From Candidatus Saccharicenans sp. (GTDB lineage Bacteria > Acidobacteriota > Aminicenantia > Aminicenantales > Saccharicenantaceae), in contig JASEFX010000005.1 of assembly GCA_030018265.1 (NCBI GenBank), forward strand, positions 44,556-108,555: a stretch of 64,000 nucleotides of DNA, in the 5' to 3' direction. Under the pieces are notes generated by a model that saw only the letters and a program-made list of their open reading frames with translations, had not been told where the DNA came from and ran no database searches. Below are positions 49,727 to 58,847 of this stretch, piece after piece; position 1 is the stretch's first letter; every line of letters begins with the position of its first letter. The translations under genes were made by a program, and so were the position numbers.

Positions 49727-52700
49727 CTATTCAAACCTAAAAGGCGGATAAACCTGGAGCAGGGTGAAGCCTGCCTCCTGAAGCAATTTGTTCAACCCGG
49801 CCACATCCTCCTCGTAGAAAGAATTTACCCTGTCCACAAATTCACTGAATTTTTTCCTCGCATTTTCATATTTTTCCAGAGCCGTGGGGGTGAGCGGTTC
49901 ATACCCGCCCTGGATAATTCCGCTGACTGCCGAGCTTACCTGTGATTGCAGGCCGGCTGAGCGGTCAGCCAGTCCCTGTCTCGGCGGGGTTGGATTCAGA
50001 GTTTCCATGAGCTCTTTGAGCTTTGCTTCAGCCGCTTCCAGCTTTTTCAGCGCTTCGGTCATTTTCTGATTTCGCTGGCTCCGGGCAAATTCCCTGGTCG
50101 TCTGAAATGCCCGCTGGGTCTGCTGCAGTCTCTGGCTGACGGTCTGAAGGTTCCTGGAGAGACTCTGGGCTTCTCTGGCTTTATCATAATTGGCTTTCAA
50201 AACGGCCAGGTCAACCTGAACTCTCGGATCAGGCTTCACCTCGAAGGTCTGGCTTACTTCCTGGTCTTCATACTTTATTTTCACCGTGTATTTTCCTGGA
50301 AGAACAGTCAACCCTCCCCTTCCATAAAAAGCAGCTGCCCGTCCTGAAGCTGCTGCTGCCATCATCTCGGCAGCCGCTGCCGGCTCCATTTCCCGGAAAT
50401 CCCAGTAAACCCTGTTTATGCCTTTCTCTTCCGGTCCATTAAGCTGCCTCACCACCCTGCCCCGGGCATCGCTTATGGTGATCTGAACCCGGGTTCTTCC
50501 GGCCATCTGTCTGAGCGCGGCTAAGTCCATACCGGCCTGTCGGGCAAATTGAGCCATTCTCTCGCGCATCCGGGCGATTTCTTCCGACTCTGGTTCCGTC
50601 TGCTCTGCCTTTTTCTCGGAGGGAATGAGGTAATAGGTGATGGCCAGGCCCATCGGTTTGTTTGGAGCCAGAAATTCTCCGTCGCCCGGGCTCATGTAGG
50701 AAGTCATCCGACCGGTAATGAACTGGAAGGCATCGTTCACCTGGAATAGATGCAGCTTCTTCTTCATCACTTCAGTGGTAATTTCCCTGAGCGGGGAAAT
50801 ATCGTCAAAAATGAAGATTCCCCGACCGTGGGTGGCAACTATCAGGTCGTGTTCCCGGGGGTGAACCGCAATATCATAAACAGGACAGGTCGGGAAGCTC
50901 CCGCTCCACTTTACCCAGTTCTGCCCGCCGTTGAAGCTGACGAAAAGCCCGAATTCCGTGCCCAGGAAGAGCAAATCTCTGTTAACCGGATCTTCCTCGA
51001 TGGCCATGCAGTAGCCATCTATTTCAGGTGTGGCCAGACTTTTCCAGGTCCTGCCAAAATCTCTGGTGACAAATACATAAGGAGTAAAATTCGAGCGGCG
51101 GTGGTCATCAAAAACCACGTAAGCCGTGCCTTCATCAAACCTGCTCGGCTTGATGTGAGGCACCGCGGCTCCGGCCGGGACGAGTGGTTTTTTCCCGCCG
51201 GTCAGGCTTTTCGAAACCAGTTCCCAGGTCCGCCCGCCGTCTCTCGTCAGTTGAACATTGCCGTCATCGGTGCCGACCCAGATGAGGCCTTCTCTGAGCG
51301 GGCTCGGGGCGATGCTGAGAATCGTGCAGTAATTCTCCGCATTGGTGACATCAAGGGTCAAGCCTCCGCTGTCATGCTGTTTCTGTTTTTCCGGATCGTT
51401 CGTGGTCAGGTCCGGTGAAATTATCTCCCAGCTCCGACCTTTATCCCGGCTGCGGTGAACAAACTGGCTTCCAAGATAAATGGTTGAGGGATTGAAGGGA
51501 TCAACCGCAAAACCGGCATTCCAGTTAAAACGGAGCTTAACATCTGGAGCAAAGGGAACCGCATTACGGCTTGTGCCCAGGTTTACGTCGAAATAATAAA
51601 GATTCCCGCCCTGGGACATCCCGTAGCCGCAGCCGGGTTTTTCCGGGTCGGGCGCGGCATCGAAACCGTCTCCGCCGCCGACATTCTTCCAGTGATAAAA
51701 GGCTATGGTTCTCTCATTCAGAACATAGGCCGGACCCATCCAGGTTCCGTTGTCCTGAAGTCCCCCGTAGAGATTGTAGGGAATCTGCATATCGTAGTTG
51801 ATATGATAGAACTGACCGAGCGGAAGGTTCTCGACAAAACGCCAGGTCTGCCCCCGGTTATGGCTGATCACCACCCCTCCGTCGTTCCCTACATAAAGAG
51901 TTTCTCCATCCGGACTCAACCACATCGCGTGAAAATCCGAATGAGCCTGATTGAAAGCCGTAAGAGCTCTAAAAGTTTTTCCTCCGTCTTCGCTTACCCG
52001 GAGCTGTGTTTGTAACAGGTAGACTATGTTTTCGTTCACCGGATTTACAAAAACCCGGCTGTAATAGAAAGGACGGTTATGTATGTCCGCCTCGCCATTT
52101 ACCAGTGTCCAGTTTTCCCCGCCATCAACGGATCGATAAAAACCATTTTTAGCGGCTTCAATAATCGCATAAACAACATTCGGGCGCGAGGGGGCAAAAG
52201 CTATTCCACACCGTCCGAGATCTCCGGCAGGAAGACCGTTCTTCTCAGTCAATTTTTTCCAGGTTTCCCCGCCGTCACGGCTGACGTACAGACCGCTACC
52301 CGGACCGCCTGATACAAAAAACCAGGGATAGCGGCGATGTTCCCACATGGCGACGATGATGTGATTCGGGTCTGCCGGGTCCATGGCCATATCGGCCACA
52401 CCTGTTTTTTCGTTGACATAAAGGACCTTTCTCCAGCTCCTGCCGCCATCGGTCGTCTTGAAAACGCCTCTCTCCGGACTGTCTCCCCAGGTAGCGCCGA
52501 GAGCCCCGACCAGAACGATATCCGGATTATCAGGGTGGATCAGGATGTCGGAAATTTTCTCGGTCTTTTCCAGCCCGAGACACTGCCAGGACTGACCACC
52601 GTCGAGAGAACGGTAAACTCCGCGACCGACGCTGACCGAATTTCTCGGGGCTGCCTCACCTGTTCCCACCCAGACAATGTTCGGATTCTTCTGATAAACA

Positions 52701-52984
52701 GCAATCGCTCCTACCGAAGCCACCGGCTGGCCGTCAAACACGGGTTTCCAGGTTAAGCCTCCATCGACAGTTTTCCAGACTCCGCCCGCGGCCGCCCCTA
52801 CATAAATTATCCTGGGATCAGAAGCCACCGCTTCGATCGCTCCAATGCGTCCGCTCATGTTAGCCGGTCCGATATTCCTGGGCTTAAAACCGGCAAGAAC
52901 TTCCTGTAAGGTTTGGGCCTGAAGCGGAATCAAGCTTAAAGCCAGTAAAAGGACGAGCACCCGGATTAAAGTCTTTCTTCTCAT
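49727..52984 (-). CDS. large secreted BNR/sialidase-like (VPS10/sortilin-type) beta-propeller protein
   Basis: Repeated Asp-box motifs (SxDGGxTW); signal peptide; GGAGG ribosome-binding site places the start at 52984 rather than 53017. Confidence 0.88.
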   Translation of the reverse strand: MRRKTLIRVLVLLLALSLIPLQAQTLQEVLAGFKPRNIGPANMSGRIGAIEAVASDPRIIYVGAAAGGVWKTVDGGLTWKPVFDGQPVASVGAIAVYQKNPNIVWVGTGEAAPRNSVSVGRGVYRSLDGGQSWQCLGLEKTEKISDILIHPDNPDIVLVGALGATWGDSPERGVFKTTDGGRSWRKVLYVNEKTGVADMAMDPADPNHIIVAMWEHRRYPWFFVSGGPGSGLYVSRDGGETWKKLTEKNGLPAGDLGRCGIAFAPSRPNVVYAIIEAAKNGFYRSVDGGENWTLVNGEADIHNRPFYYSRVFVNPVNENIVYLLQTQLRVSEDGGKTFRALTAFNQAHSDFHAMWLSPDGETLYVGNDGGVVISHNRGQTWRFVENLPLGQFYHINYDMQIPYNLYGGLQDNGTWMGPAYVLNERTIAFYHWKNVGGGDGFDAAPDPEKPGCGYGMSQGGNLYYFDVNLGTSRNAVPFAPDVKLRFNWNAGFAVDPFNPSTIYLGSQFVHRSRDKGRSWEIISPDLTTNDPEKQKQHDSGGLTLDVTNAENYCTILSIAPSPLREGLIWVGTDDGNVQLTRDGGRTWELVSKSLTGGKKPLVPAGAAVPHIKPSRFDEGTAYVVFDDHRRSNFTPYVFVTRDFGRTWKSLATPEIDGYCMAIEEDPVNRDLLFLGTEFGLFVSFNGGQNWVKWSGSFPTCPVYDIAVHPREHDLIVATHGRGIFIFDDISPLREITTEVMKKKLHLFQVNDAFQFITGRMTSYMSPGDGEFLAPNKPMGLAITYYLIPSEKKAEQTEPESEEIARMRERMAQFARQAGMDLAALRQMAGRTRVQITISDARGRVVRQLNGPEEKGINRVYWDFREMEPAAAAEMMAAAASGRAAAFYGRGGLTVLPGKYTVKIKYEDQEVSQTFEVKPDPRVQVDLAVLKANYDKAREAQSLSRNLQTVSQRLQQTQRAFQTTREFARSQRNQKMTEALKKLEAAEAKLKELMETLNPTPPRQGLADRSAGLQSQVSSAVSGIIQGGYEPLTPTALEKYENARKKFSEFVDRVNSFYEEDVAGLNKLLQEAGFTLLQVYPPFRFE

Positions 52985-53417
52985 CTTGCCTCCTTCTTTT
53001 TTCATTTTGACGAACAAATCAGATTTTATCTTCCTTTTCGAAAATTTTTAATCCTAATTTATTGTATTTTTCCCGGTATTAAAATAAATTTCCGGCGGCT
53101 GAAAGATAAATCCATCAACCGGCCATAACCACCATAATCATCTTCTTCCGGTCTTCTTTCAAAAGCCTGGAGATGGAGAAATACAGGCATGATGAATATT
53201 CATCGCTTAGAGAAACAGGTTAAGGCAGAAGCCGCAGGTTGCAGGCGGGACCGAAAATAAGCCGGTCAGAAAAAGAAAATTTTCCTATCAGGCACATAAA
53301 AACCGTAATTCGCTCTGGCTGAAACCGCCGGATTATAAACCTTAAAAATTTGACACTGAATAAACAATCGGGAAAAAATATTTACTTAAATTATAATTAA
53401 GATAAAGAGATTTCCGG

Positions 53418-54614
53418 ATGTCTGCCGTCAGGGTGCTGAGCCTTCTCCTCGCGGGATACCTCCTCGGATCTGTTTCTCCCGCTTATTTTCTCGGACGCCT
53501 GCTCAAGGGCATTGACATCAGGGAACACGGAGATGGCAACGCCGGCACGGTAAACACCTACAGAGTTCTCGGTCTGCTCCCGGCGGTGCTTACTGCCACC
53601 TTCGACCTGGGCAAAGGACTTCTGGCCATGCAGCTCTGCCGTCTGGCCGGTGGTTCAGAGATGATGGCTCATTTTACCGGTCTGGCCGCGATTGCCGGTC
53701 ACGTCTTCCCTTTTTACCTCAGGTTTCGTGGAGGTCAGGGGGTGGCCACAGCCACAGCCATGATGATGTATTACCTTGCAAGCTTCTACCACCGCGGCTG
53801 GTTTCCTCCGGATTCGCTTCTTCTCCTGACATTTTGCGTGATCTCATTTTCTTTCATCACGAGAAAAGGAGAATTCGTCGGCCTGGTCATACTTCCCCTG
53901 CTGGGTATTTTCTCACTGATGTTCGTGCCTGAGATAAAATCACATTTCTATATTCTCAGCCTTATTATTTACATACTGAGCGTCAATTTACTCAATCTCA
54001 AACGGCAGAAACCTCTCAGCTGGAAGGCTTTCCAGGAAAAAAACATCATCGGCTGGCGTCTTTTCCTCCGGCCGCTGGCTTTCATTCTTCCTGTCTTTTA
54101 TCTCCTTACCGACAAACCCCGCGCGCTGACCGCTGTCGGAGCCATCACCCTTTTTTTCCTGGCGCTGGACCTTGCCCGTTTGCTTTCTTCAAGGGTGAAC
54201 TCGATTTTCTTCCAGAAGGTCAAAAATGTTTACCGATGGCGGGAGCAGAAGAAATTTTCCTCGATAACCATTTTCCTGATGGCCATGTTTCTGACGATTC
54301 TTCTCTTCGACAGAAATCTGGCCATCCTCGCCTGTTCTTTCCTTACCTTCGGAGACTTTGCCGGAAAAATTTTCGGGGTGGCTTTCGGGCGGCACCGGCT
54401 TTTCCAGAAAACCATCGAGGGCAGCCTGGCCCACTTCAGCGCCTGTCTGATATCTGCCTACATTGTGAGCCATTTTCTCGGAACGCCACTGCCGGTCTGG
54501 ATGGCCGGTTCGGCAGCCGCCAGCATCTTTGAACTCCTGCCGCTCGGAGTCGACGACAACTTCACCGTGGCTTTACTGAGCGCTTCGGTGATGTCTCTCT
54601 TCCAGGTGTTTTAA
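53418..54614 (+). CDS. PlsY-like acyltransferase domain fused to SEC59/DGK1/VTE5-like CTP-dependent lipid kinase domain
   Basis: N-term GSVSPAYFLGR, HGDGNAGTVNTYRVLG, GHVFPFYLRFRGGQGVAT; C-term GDFAGKIFGVAFGRHRLFQKTIEGSLAHF, VDDNFTVAL. Confidence 0.75.
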   Translation: MSAVRVLSLLLAGYLLGSVSPAYFLGRLLKGIDIREHGDGNAGTVNTYRVLGLLPAVLTATFDLGKGLLAMQLCRLAGGSEMMAHFTGLAAIAGHVFPFYLRFRGGQGVATATAMMMYYLASFYHRGWFPPDSLLLLTFCVISFSFITRKGEFVGLVILPLLGIFSLMFVPEIKSHFYILSLIIYILSVNLLNLKRQKPLSWKAFQEKNIIGWRLFLRPLAFILPVFYLLTDKPRALTAVGAITLFFLALDLARLLSSRVNSIFFQKVKNVYRWREQKKFSSITIFLMAMFLTILLFDRNLAILACSFLTFGDFAGKIFGVAFGRHRLFQKTIEGSLAHFSACLISAYIVSHFLGTPLPVWMAGSAAASIFELLPLGVDDNFTVALLSASVMSLFQVF

Positions 54615-54716
54615 CAGAAATCTTCTTATCTGATCAGCATCTGAAAGAATTTTTTGCTAAGACTCTGGCTGATCGTCTACAATAGAATTATCTGATGCTG
54701 AAGGGAGGGATAAAGA

Positions 54717-55193
54717 ATGCCTGCTATCATTGTGTTTGCCACAAAATACGGAACAACTGAAAAAGCAGCCAGCCTGATTAAGGATAACCTGCCGGGAGCC
54801 GTGGTCTGCGACCTGAGGAAGAATCCTGATCCACGGCTGGAAGAATTCGACCTGGTGGTCATCGGAGGCCCCATCTATGCCGGGAAGATTCACCGGGCAA
54901 TAAAAAAATTCTGCCGTAAAAACCTTGAAGCCCTTCACATGAAAAAAATGGCGCTTTTCATCTGCTGCATGTATGAAGGCGAGAAAGCAGAACAACAATT
55001 CAGAGACGCCTATCCGGAAAAATTGCGCCAGAGCGCCAGTTTGAGCGCGATCTTTGGCGGAGAGCTTTCTCTGGAAAAACTCAACTTTCTGGAGAGGTTT
55101 GTCATCAAAAAATTCATCGGGGTAAAAGAATCCGCCTCGCGCTTTCAGCCGGAAAAAATACGCGAGTTCGCCGACCGGCTGCGCAGCATTTAA
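54717..55193 (+). CDS. flavodoxin-domain protein (HemG-like)
   Basis: IIVFATKYGTTEKAA; DLVVIGGPIYAGKIHRAIKKF. Confidence 0.85.
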   Translation: MPAIIVFATKYGTTEKAASLIKDNLPGAVVCDLRKNPDPRLEEFDLVVIGGPIYAGKIHRAIKKFCRKNLEALHMKKMALFICCMYEGEKAEQQFRDAYPEKLRQSASLSAIFGGELSLEKLNFLERFVIKKFIGVKESASRFQPEKIREFADRLRSI

Positions 55194-55526
55194 ATGCGGC
55201 CCGAAGAAATTCAGGTTGTTCATAATCAAAACTTCGGAAAAACCCTGATTACTCCCGGCCCTTTTTCCAGAAGAATCGATTGTCCTCAAGGAGAAAAGCA
55301 GCAGGACTTTTTACTGCTCCGGCACCCGAACTGGAAGACGGAACATACCTGTAAGCGCGGAAAAGGTTGAATATTTCGTTCTTCCCTTTCTGAAAACGCA
55401 AAAAATAAATTGAGTCTCAAGCACCATTTTGAAATAATAAAATTACCCGGAAAGTAAAAAAAAAGGCGAACGAGCAATGTATGAAACAGTATCGGTAAAT
55501 AAAATAACCGCGAAAAAAATTTTAAT

Positions 55527-58500
55527 TTGAGAATCTCTGTAAAAATGAGAAAGCTAAAAATGATATTTTCAGGAGATTTAAAAAACCAACTCCGAAAATA
55601 CACGGTCTCTGCCAGATATGCTTCACTTGCCTTTTCCATAAAAGCGCTGCTGGCGACAGTCGTCGCTCTGTCATTTTTTTTAGCGGCGCCTCCGGCCAGC
55701 GGATTGCTCCCGGACGGTTCTGTGCCCGCAGAGGAAACCCCTCAGATCAGCGGACTCCCATACCGCACTGCTTCCTGGAACCCCGACTCCGGAGCTGGAA
55801 ATCATCGCGCGCTGGTCAGGGTGAAGCAAAAGGCTGACGCTGTTTTTGTGCGCTTGCCCTGGCGCCGTCCTGATCAGGATCCGGAGAAAAAAAGAGTTCT
55901 GGTCTTTACCGCGGCCAGCGGTCGGGAGGTTAAAAATGTCTTTCCGGTGGCCGTAAACAACGAATACGGAGATTTCGTCTTTCAGGCACCGGAAGCTCCC
56001 GCTGACTATTATTTTTACTATATGCCCTACAAAATCGAAGGCCGCAATTATCCGAAGGTTATCTATCTTCCGCCCGAGTACGAAGCTGATACCGGCTGGT
56101 GCCTGCGCAACGGGTTGAGAAAAGACCGGCTGGCGGAATTCAACCCGGCTGATTTTCCTCGGGCGGAAGTCCTGGCCTTTGAATGCGTCGACGAATTCAG
56201 CAGCTTTTATCCGATGGAAATTATCGCCACCGCTCAGGAAGTCAAAGCGATCATTGAGAAACATGGTGATAAACCTTACCTGATCTTCCCTGAAGACCGG
56301 CGCTATCCGGTGCGCCTGAGCGATTTTATCCCCTGCCGCTGGGCAAAAAACGGACCGTCCGAAATCTTCGTAGGCCAGGCTGACCGTGGAGAATATTATG
56401 TTTTCCAGCTGGCTCTGTTCGCCCACCGCGAAAAGCTCGAAAAAATCAGGGTACAATTTACCGACCTGAAGAAAATCGATTCCGGTGAAAAAATTCCGAA
56501 AACCTTAGCTACCTGTTTCAACACCGGCGGAATCGGCTGGGACGGTCGGGAATTTCAGAAGGAATTAAACCTGGAGAAGGGCCGGGTCCAGACCCTCTGG
56601 TGTGGCTGGCAGATTCCCGAAGCAGCCAGTCCCGGCGTATATGAGGGCTCAGCAGAAATACTGACCTCCGGTCATCCTCCGCAGACGGTAAAGCTCAGAA
56701 TTACTGTTTCCGACAGAGTCATTCCCGAAGCCGGCGACGCGGAACTCTGGCGCCTGTCGCGGCTGCGCTGGTTAAATTCGCTCCTGGCCGTCGACGACGA
56801 AGTGGTCGCGCCGTTTATTCCGCTGACAGTCAGCGGGCGGACGATAAGCTGCCTCGGCCGCCGGTTGAAACTCAGCCGGCTCGGACTGCCGGAGGAAATC
56901 GAGAGTTTCTTCAACCCTGAGGTAACCGGCCTGAGCTCCAGAGGTTTCCAGCTGCTGGAATCTCCTTTCCTGCTTCTCGTCCGAAATTACGGCGGGCTCT
57001 ATCAGGAAGTGAAAAACAGGTCGTTTGCTTTTACTAAAGTAACTCCAGGAACGGTCTGCTGGAGAGCTGAGAATGAAATTCCCGGACTCAAACTGTCCAT
57101 GGAAGTTAACGGCCGCATCGAATTTGACGGTTACGTCGAATTCAGGATAAAAATCTCCGCCAGTGAACCGGCTGAGGTTGACGACATCCAGCTGACCTTT
57201 GCCCTCAGGGAAGAAGCCGCCCTTTACATGATGGGCCTCGGTTTCAAAGGAGGGCGCCGTCCGGGAAAATTTTCCTGGAGCTGGGACCGGGAAAAAAACC
57301 AGGATGCTCTCTGGCTGGGCAACGTCAACGGAGGCCTTCAAATTCAGCTGAGGGCGGAAAATTACTCCCGTCCGCTCAATACCAATTTTTACACTCTGAA
57401 GCCGCTTAACCTCCCTCCCTCATGGTGGAACGAAGGCCGGGGCTGGGTGGCGGTGAAAGAGGAATTAAAGAAAGACCGTAAGAGCAAGAAGGTGGTATTC
57501 ACCGCTGCCAGTGGAGTACGAAAGATTCAGAAGGGAGAGGAGCTGCATTTCGATTTTAACCTTCTGCTAACTCCCTTCAAACCGATCAACCCGGGACGCC
57601 ACTTCAGCGATCGCTATTACCATGCCTTCAAACCGGTCGAGGAAATCGCCACTTCCGGCGCTAATGTCATCAACGTCCATCACGCCACCGAGATCAATCC
57701 CTACATAAACTATCCTTTCCTGCGTCCGGAGAAAATGAAAGCCTACATCGATGAAGCCCACGGCCGCGGGATGAAAGTTAAAATTTATTACACCATAAGA
57801 GAACTCAGCAATCGCGCGGCCGAGCTTTTCGTGCTGAAAAGTCTTGGAGACGAAATTTTTACAGACGGCCCTGGCGGCGGCTATTCCTGGCTACAGGAAC
57901 ATCTGCGAGGGAATTACATCCCGGGCTGGTTTGTTCCGGAACTTAAAGATGCAGCCGTGATAAACAGCGGGATGTCCCGCTGGCACAACTATTATATAGA
58001 AGGGCTGGCCTGGCTCTGCCGTCACTGCCAGATTGACGGCCTGTACATTGACGATGTGGCCTTTGACCGGGTGACCATGAAAAGAGCCAGAAAAATCTTA
58101 GAAAAATTGCGTTCGGGCTCGCTCATCGACCTGCATTCAGCCAATCAATACAACCCGCGGGACGGCTTTGCTTCCAGCGCGAATCTTTATATGGAACATT
58201 TTCCCTACATCGACCGACTCTGGTTCGGCGAATATTTCGACTACAACAGTCCGCCCGATTACTGGCTGGTAGAGATCTCCGGAATCCCGTTTGGCCTGAT
58301 GGGTGAAATGCTGGAAAAAGGAGGAAATCCCTGGCGCGGGATGGTTTACGGGATGACGGCCAGACTCCCCTGGTCCGGAGATCCGCGTCCGCTGTGGAAA
58401 GTCTGGGATGAATATCGCATCGATAAAGCGGAAATGATCGGATACTGGTCTTCCGCCTGCCCGGTGAAAACCGACCGTGATGAGGTGCTGGCGACGGTTT

Positions 58501-58724
58501 ATCTTAAAAAAGGTCAGGCGCTGGTGGCTCTGGCCAGCTGGTCGGCAAAGACCGAGAACGTAAATCTTATTTTCGACTGGAAAAAACTAGGGATTGACCG
58601 CCGGCAGGCAATTCTTCTGGCCCCTGAGATTGAAAACTTTCAGCCGGGGCGCCAGTTCAACCCGTCAGACCCGATTCCGGTAGAACCCGGCCGGGGCTGG
58701 TTGTTGATATTAAAAAACAAATAA
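55527..58724 (+). CDS. secreted glycoside-hydrolase-like protein (DUF6067-like), 1065 aa; true start uncertain
   Basis: Signal-like segment; beta-rich N-term; TIM-barrel-like DGLYIDDVAFDR...MEHFPYIDRLWFGEYFDY. Confidence 0.75.
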   Translation: MRISVKMRKLKMIFSGDLKNQLRKYTVSARYASLAFSIKALLATVVALSFFLAAPPASGLLPDGSVPAEETPQISGLPYRTASWNPDSGAGNHRALVRVKQKADAVFVRLPWRRPDQDPEKKRVLVFTAASGREVKNVFPVAVNNEYGDFVFQAPEAPADYYFYYMPYKIEGRNYPKVIYLPPEYEADTGWCLRNGLRKDRLAEFNPADFPRAEVLAFECVDEFSSFYPMEIIATAQEVKAIIEKHGDKPYLIFPEDRRYPVRLSDFIPCRWAKNGPSEIFVGQADRGEYYVFQLALFAHREKLEKIRVQFTDLKKIDSGEKIPKTLATCFNTGGIGWDGREFQKELNLEKGRVQTLWCGWQIPEAASPGVYEGSAEILTSGHPPQTVKLRITVSDRVIPEAGDAELWRLSRLRWLNSLLAVDDEVVAPFIPLTVSGRTISCLGRRLKLSRLGLPEEIESFFNPEVTGLSSRGFQLLESPFLLLVRNYGGLYQEVKNRSFAFTKVTPGTVCWRAENEIPGLKLSMEVNGRIEFDGYVEFRIKISASEPAEVDDIQLTFALREEAALYMMGLGFKGGRRPGKFSWSWDREKNQDALWLGNVNGGLQIQLRAENYSRPLNTNFYTLKPLNLPPSWWNEGRGWVAVKEELKKDRKSKKVVFTAASGVRKIQKGEELHFDFNLLLTPFKPINPGRHFSDRYYHAFKPVEEIATSGANVINVHHATEINPYINYPFLRPEKMKAYIDEAHGRGMKVKIYYTIRELSNRAAELFVLKSLGDEIFTDGPGGGYSWLQEHLRGNYIPGWFVPELKDAAVINSGMSRWHNYYIEGLAWLCRHCQIDGLYIDDVAFDRVTMKRARKILEKLRSGSLIDLHSANQYNPRDGFASSANLYMEHFPYIDRLWFGEYFDYNSPPDYWLVEISGIPFGLMGEMLEKGGNPWRGMVYGMTARLPWSGDPRPLWKVWDEYRIDKAEMIGYWSSACPVKTDRDEVLATVYLKKGQALVALASWSAKTENVNLIFDWKKLGIDRRQAILLAPEIENFQPGRQFNPSDPIPVEPGRGWLLILKNK

Positions 58725-58847
58725 CCAGACCAGAATTTCACATTAATTTCAGCTGGCGGCGATAACCTGAATTTTTACTTGACAGAAAAGCAGCAAAAAC
58801 CTTAGCCTATTCAGGATGCCTGAAATATCAAATATCAGGAGGGCACC

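Noticed and set aside
50750-51418. 222-aa plus-strand ORF inside the large minus-strand BNR gene
   Set aside because: Antisense shadow of repetitive coding sequence
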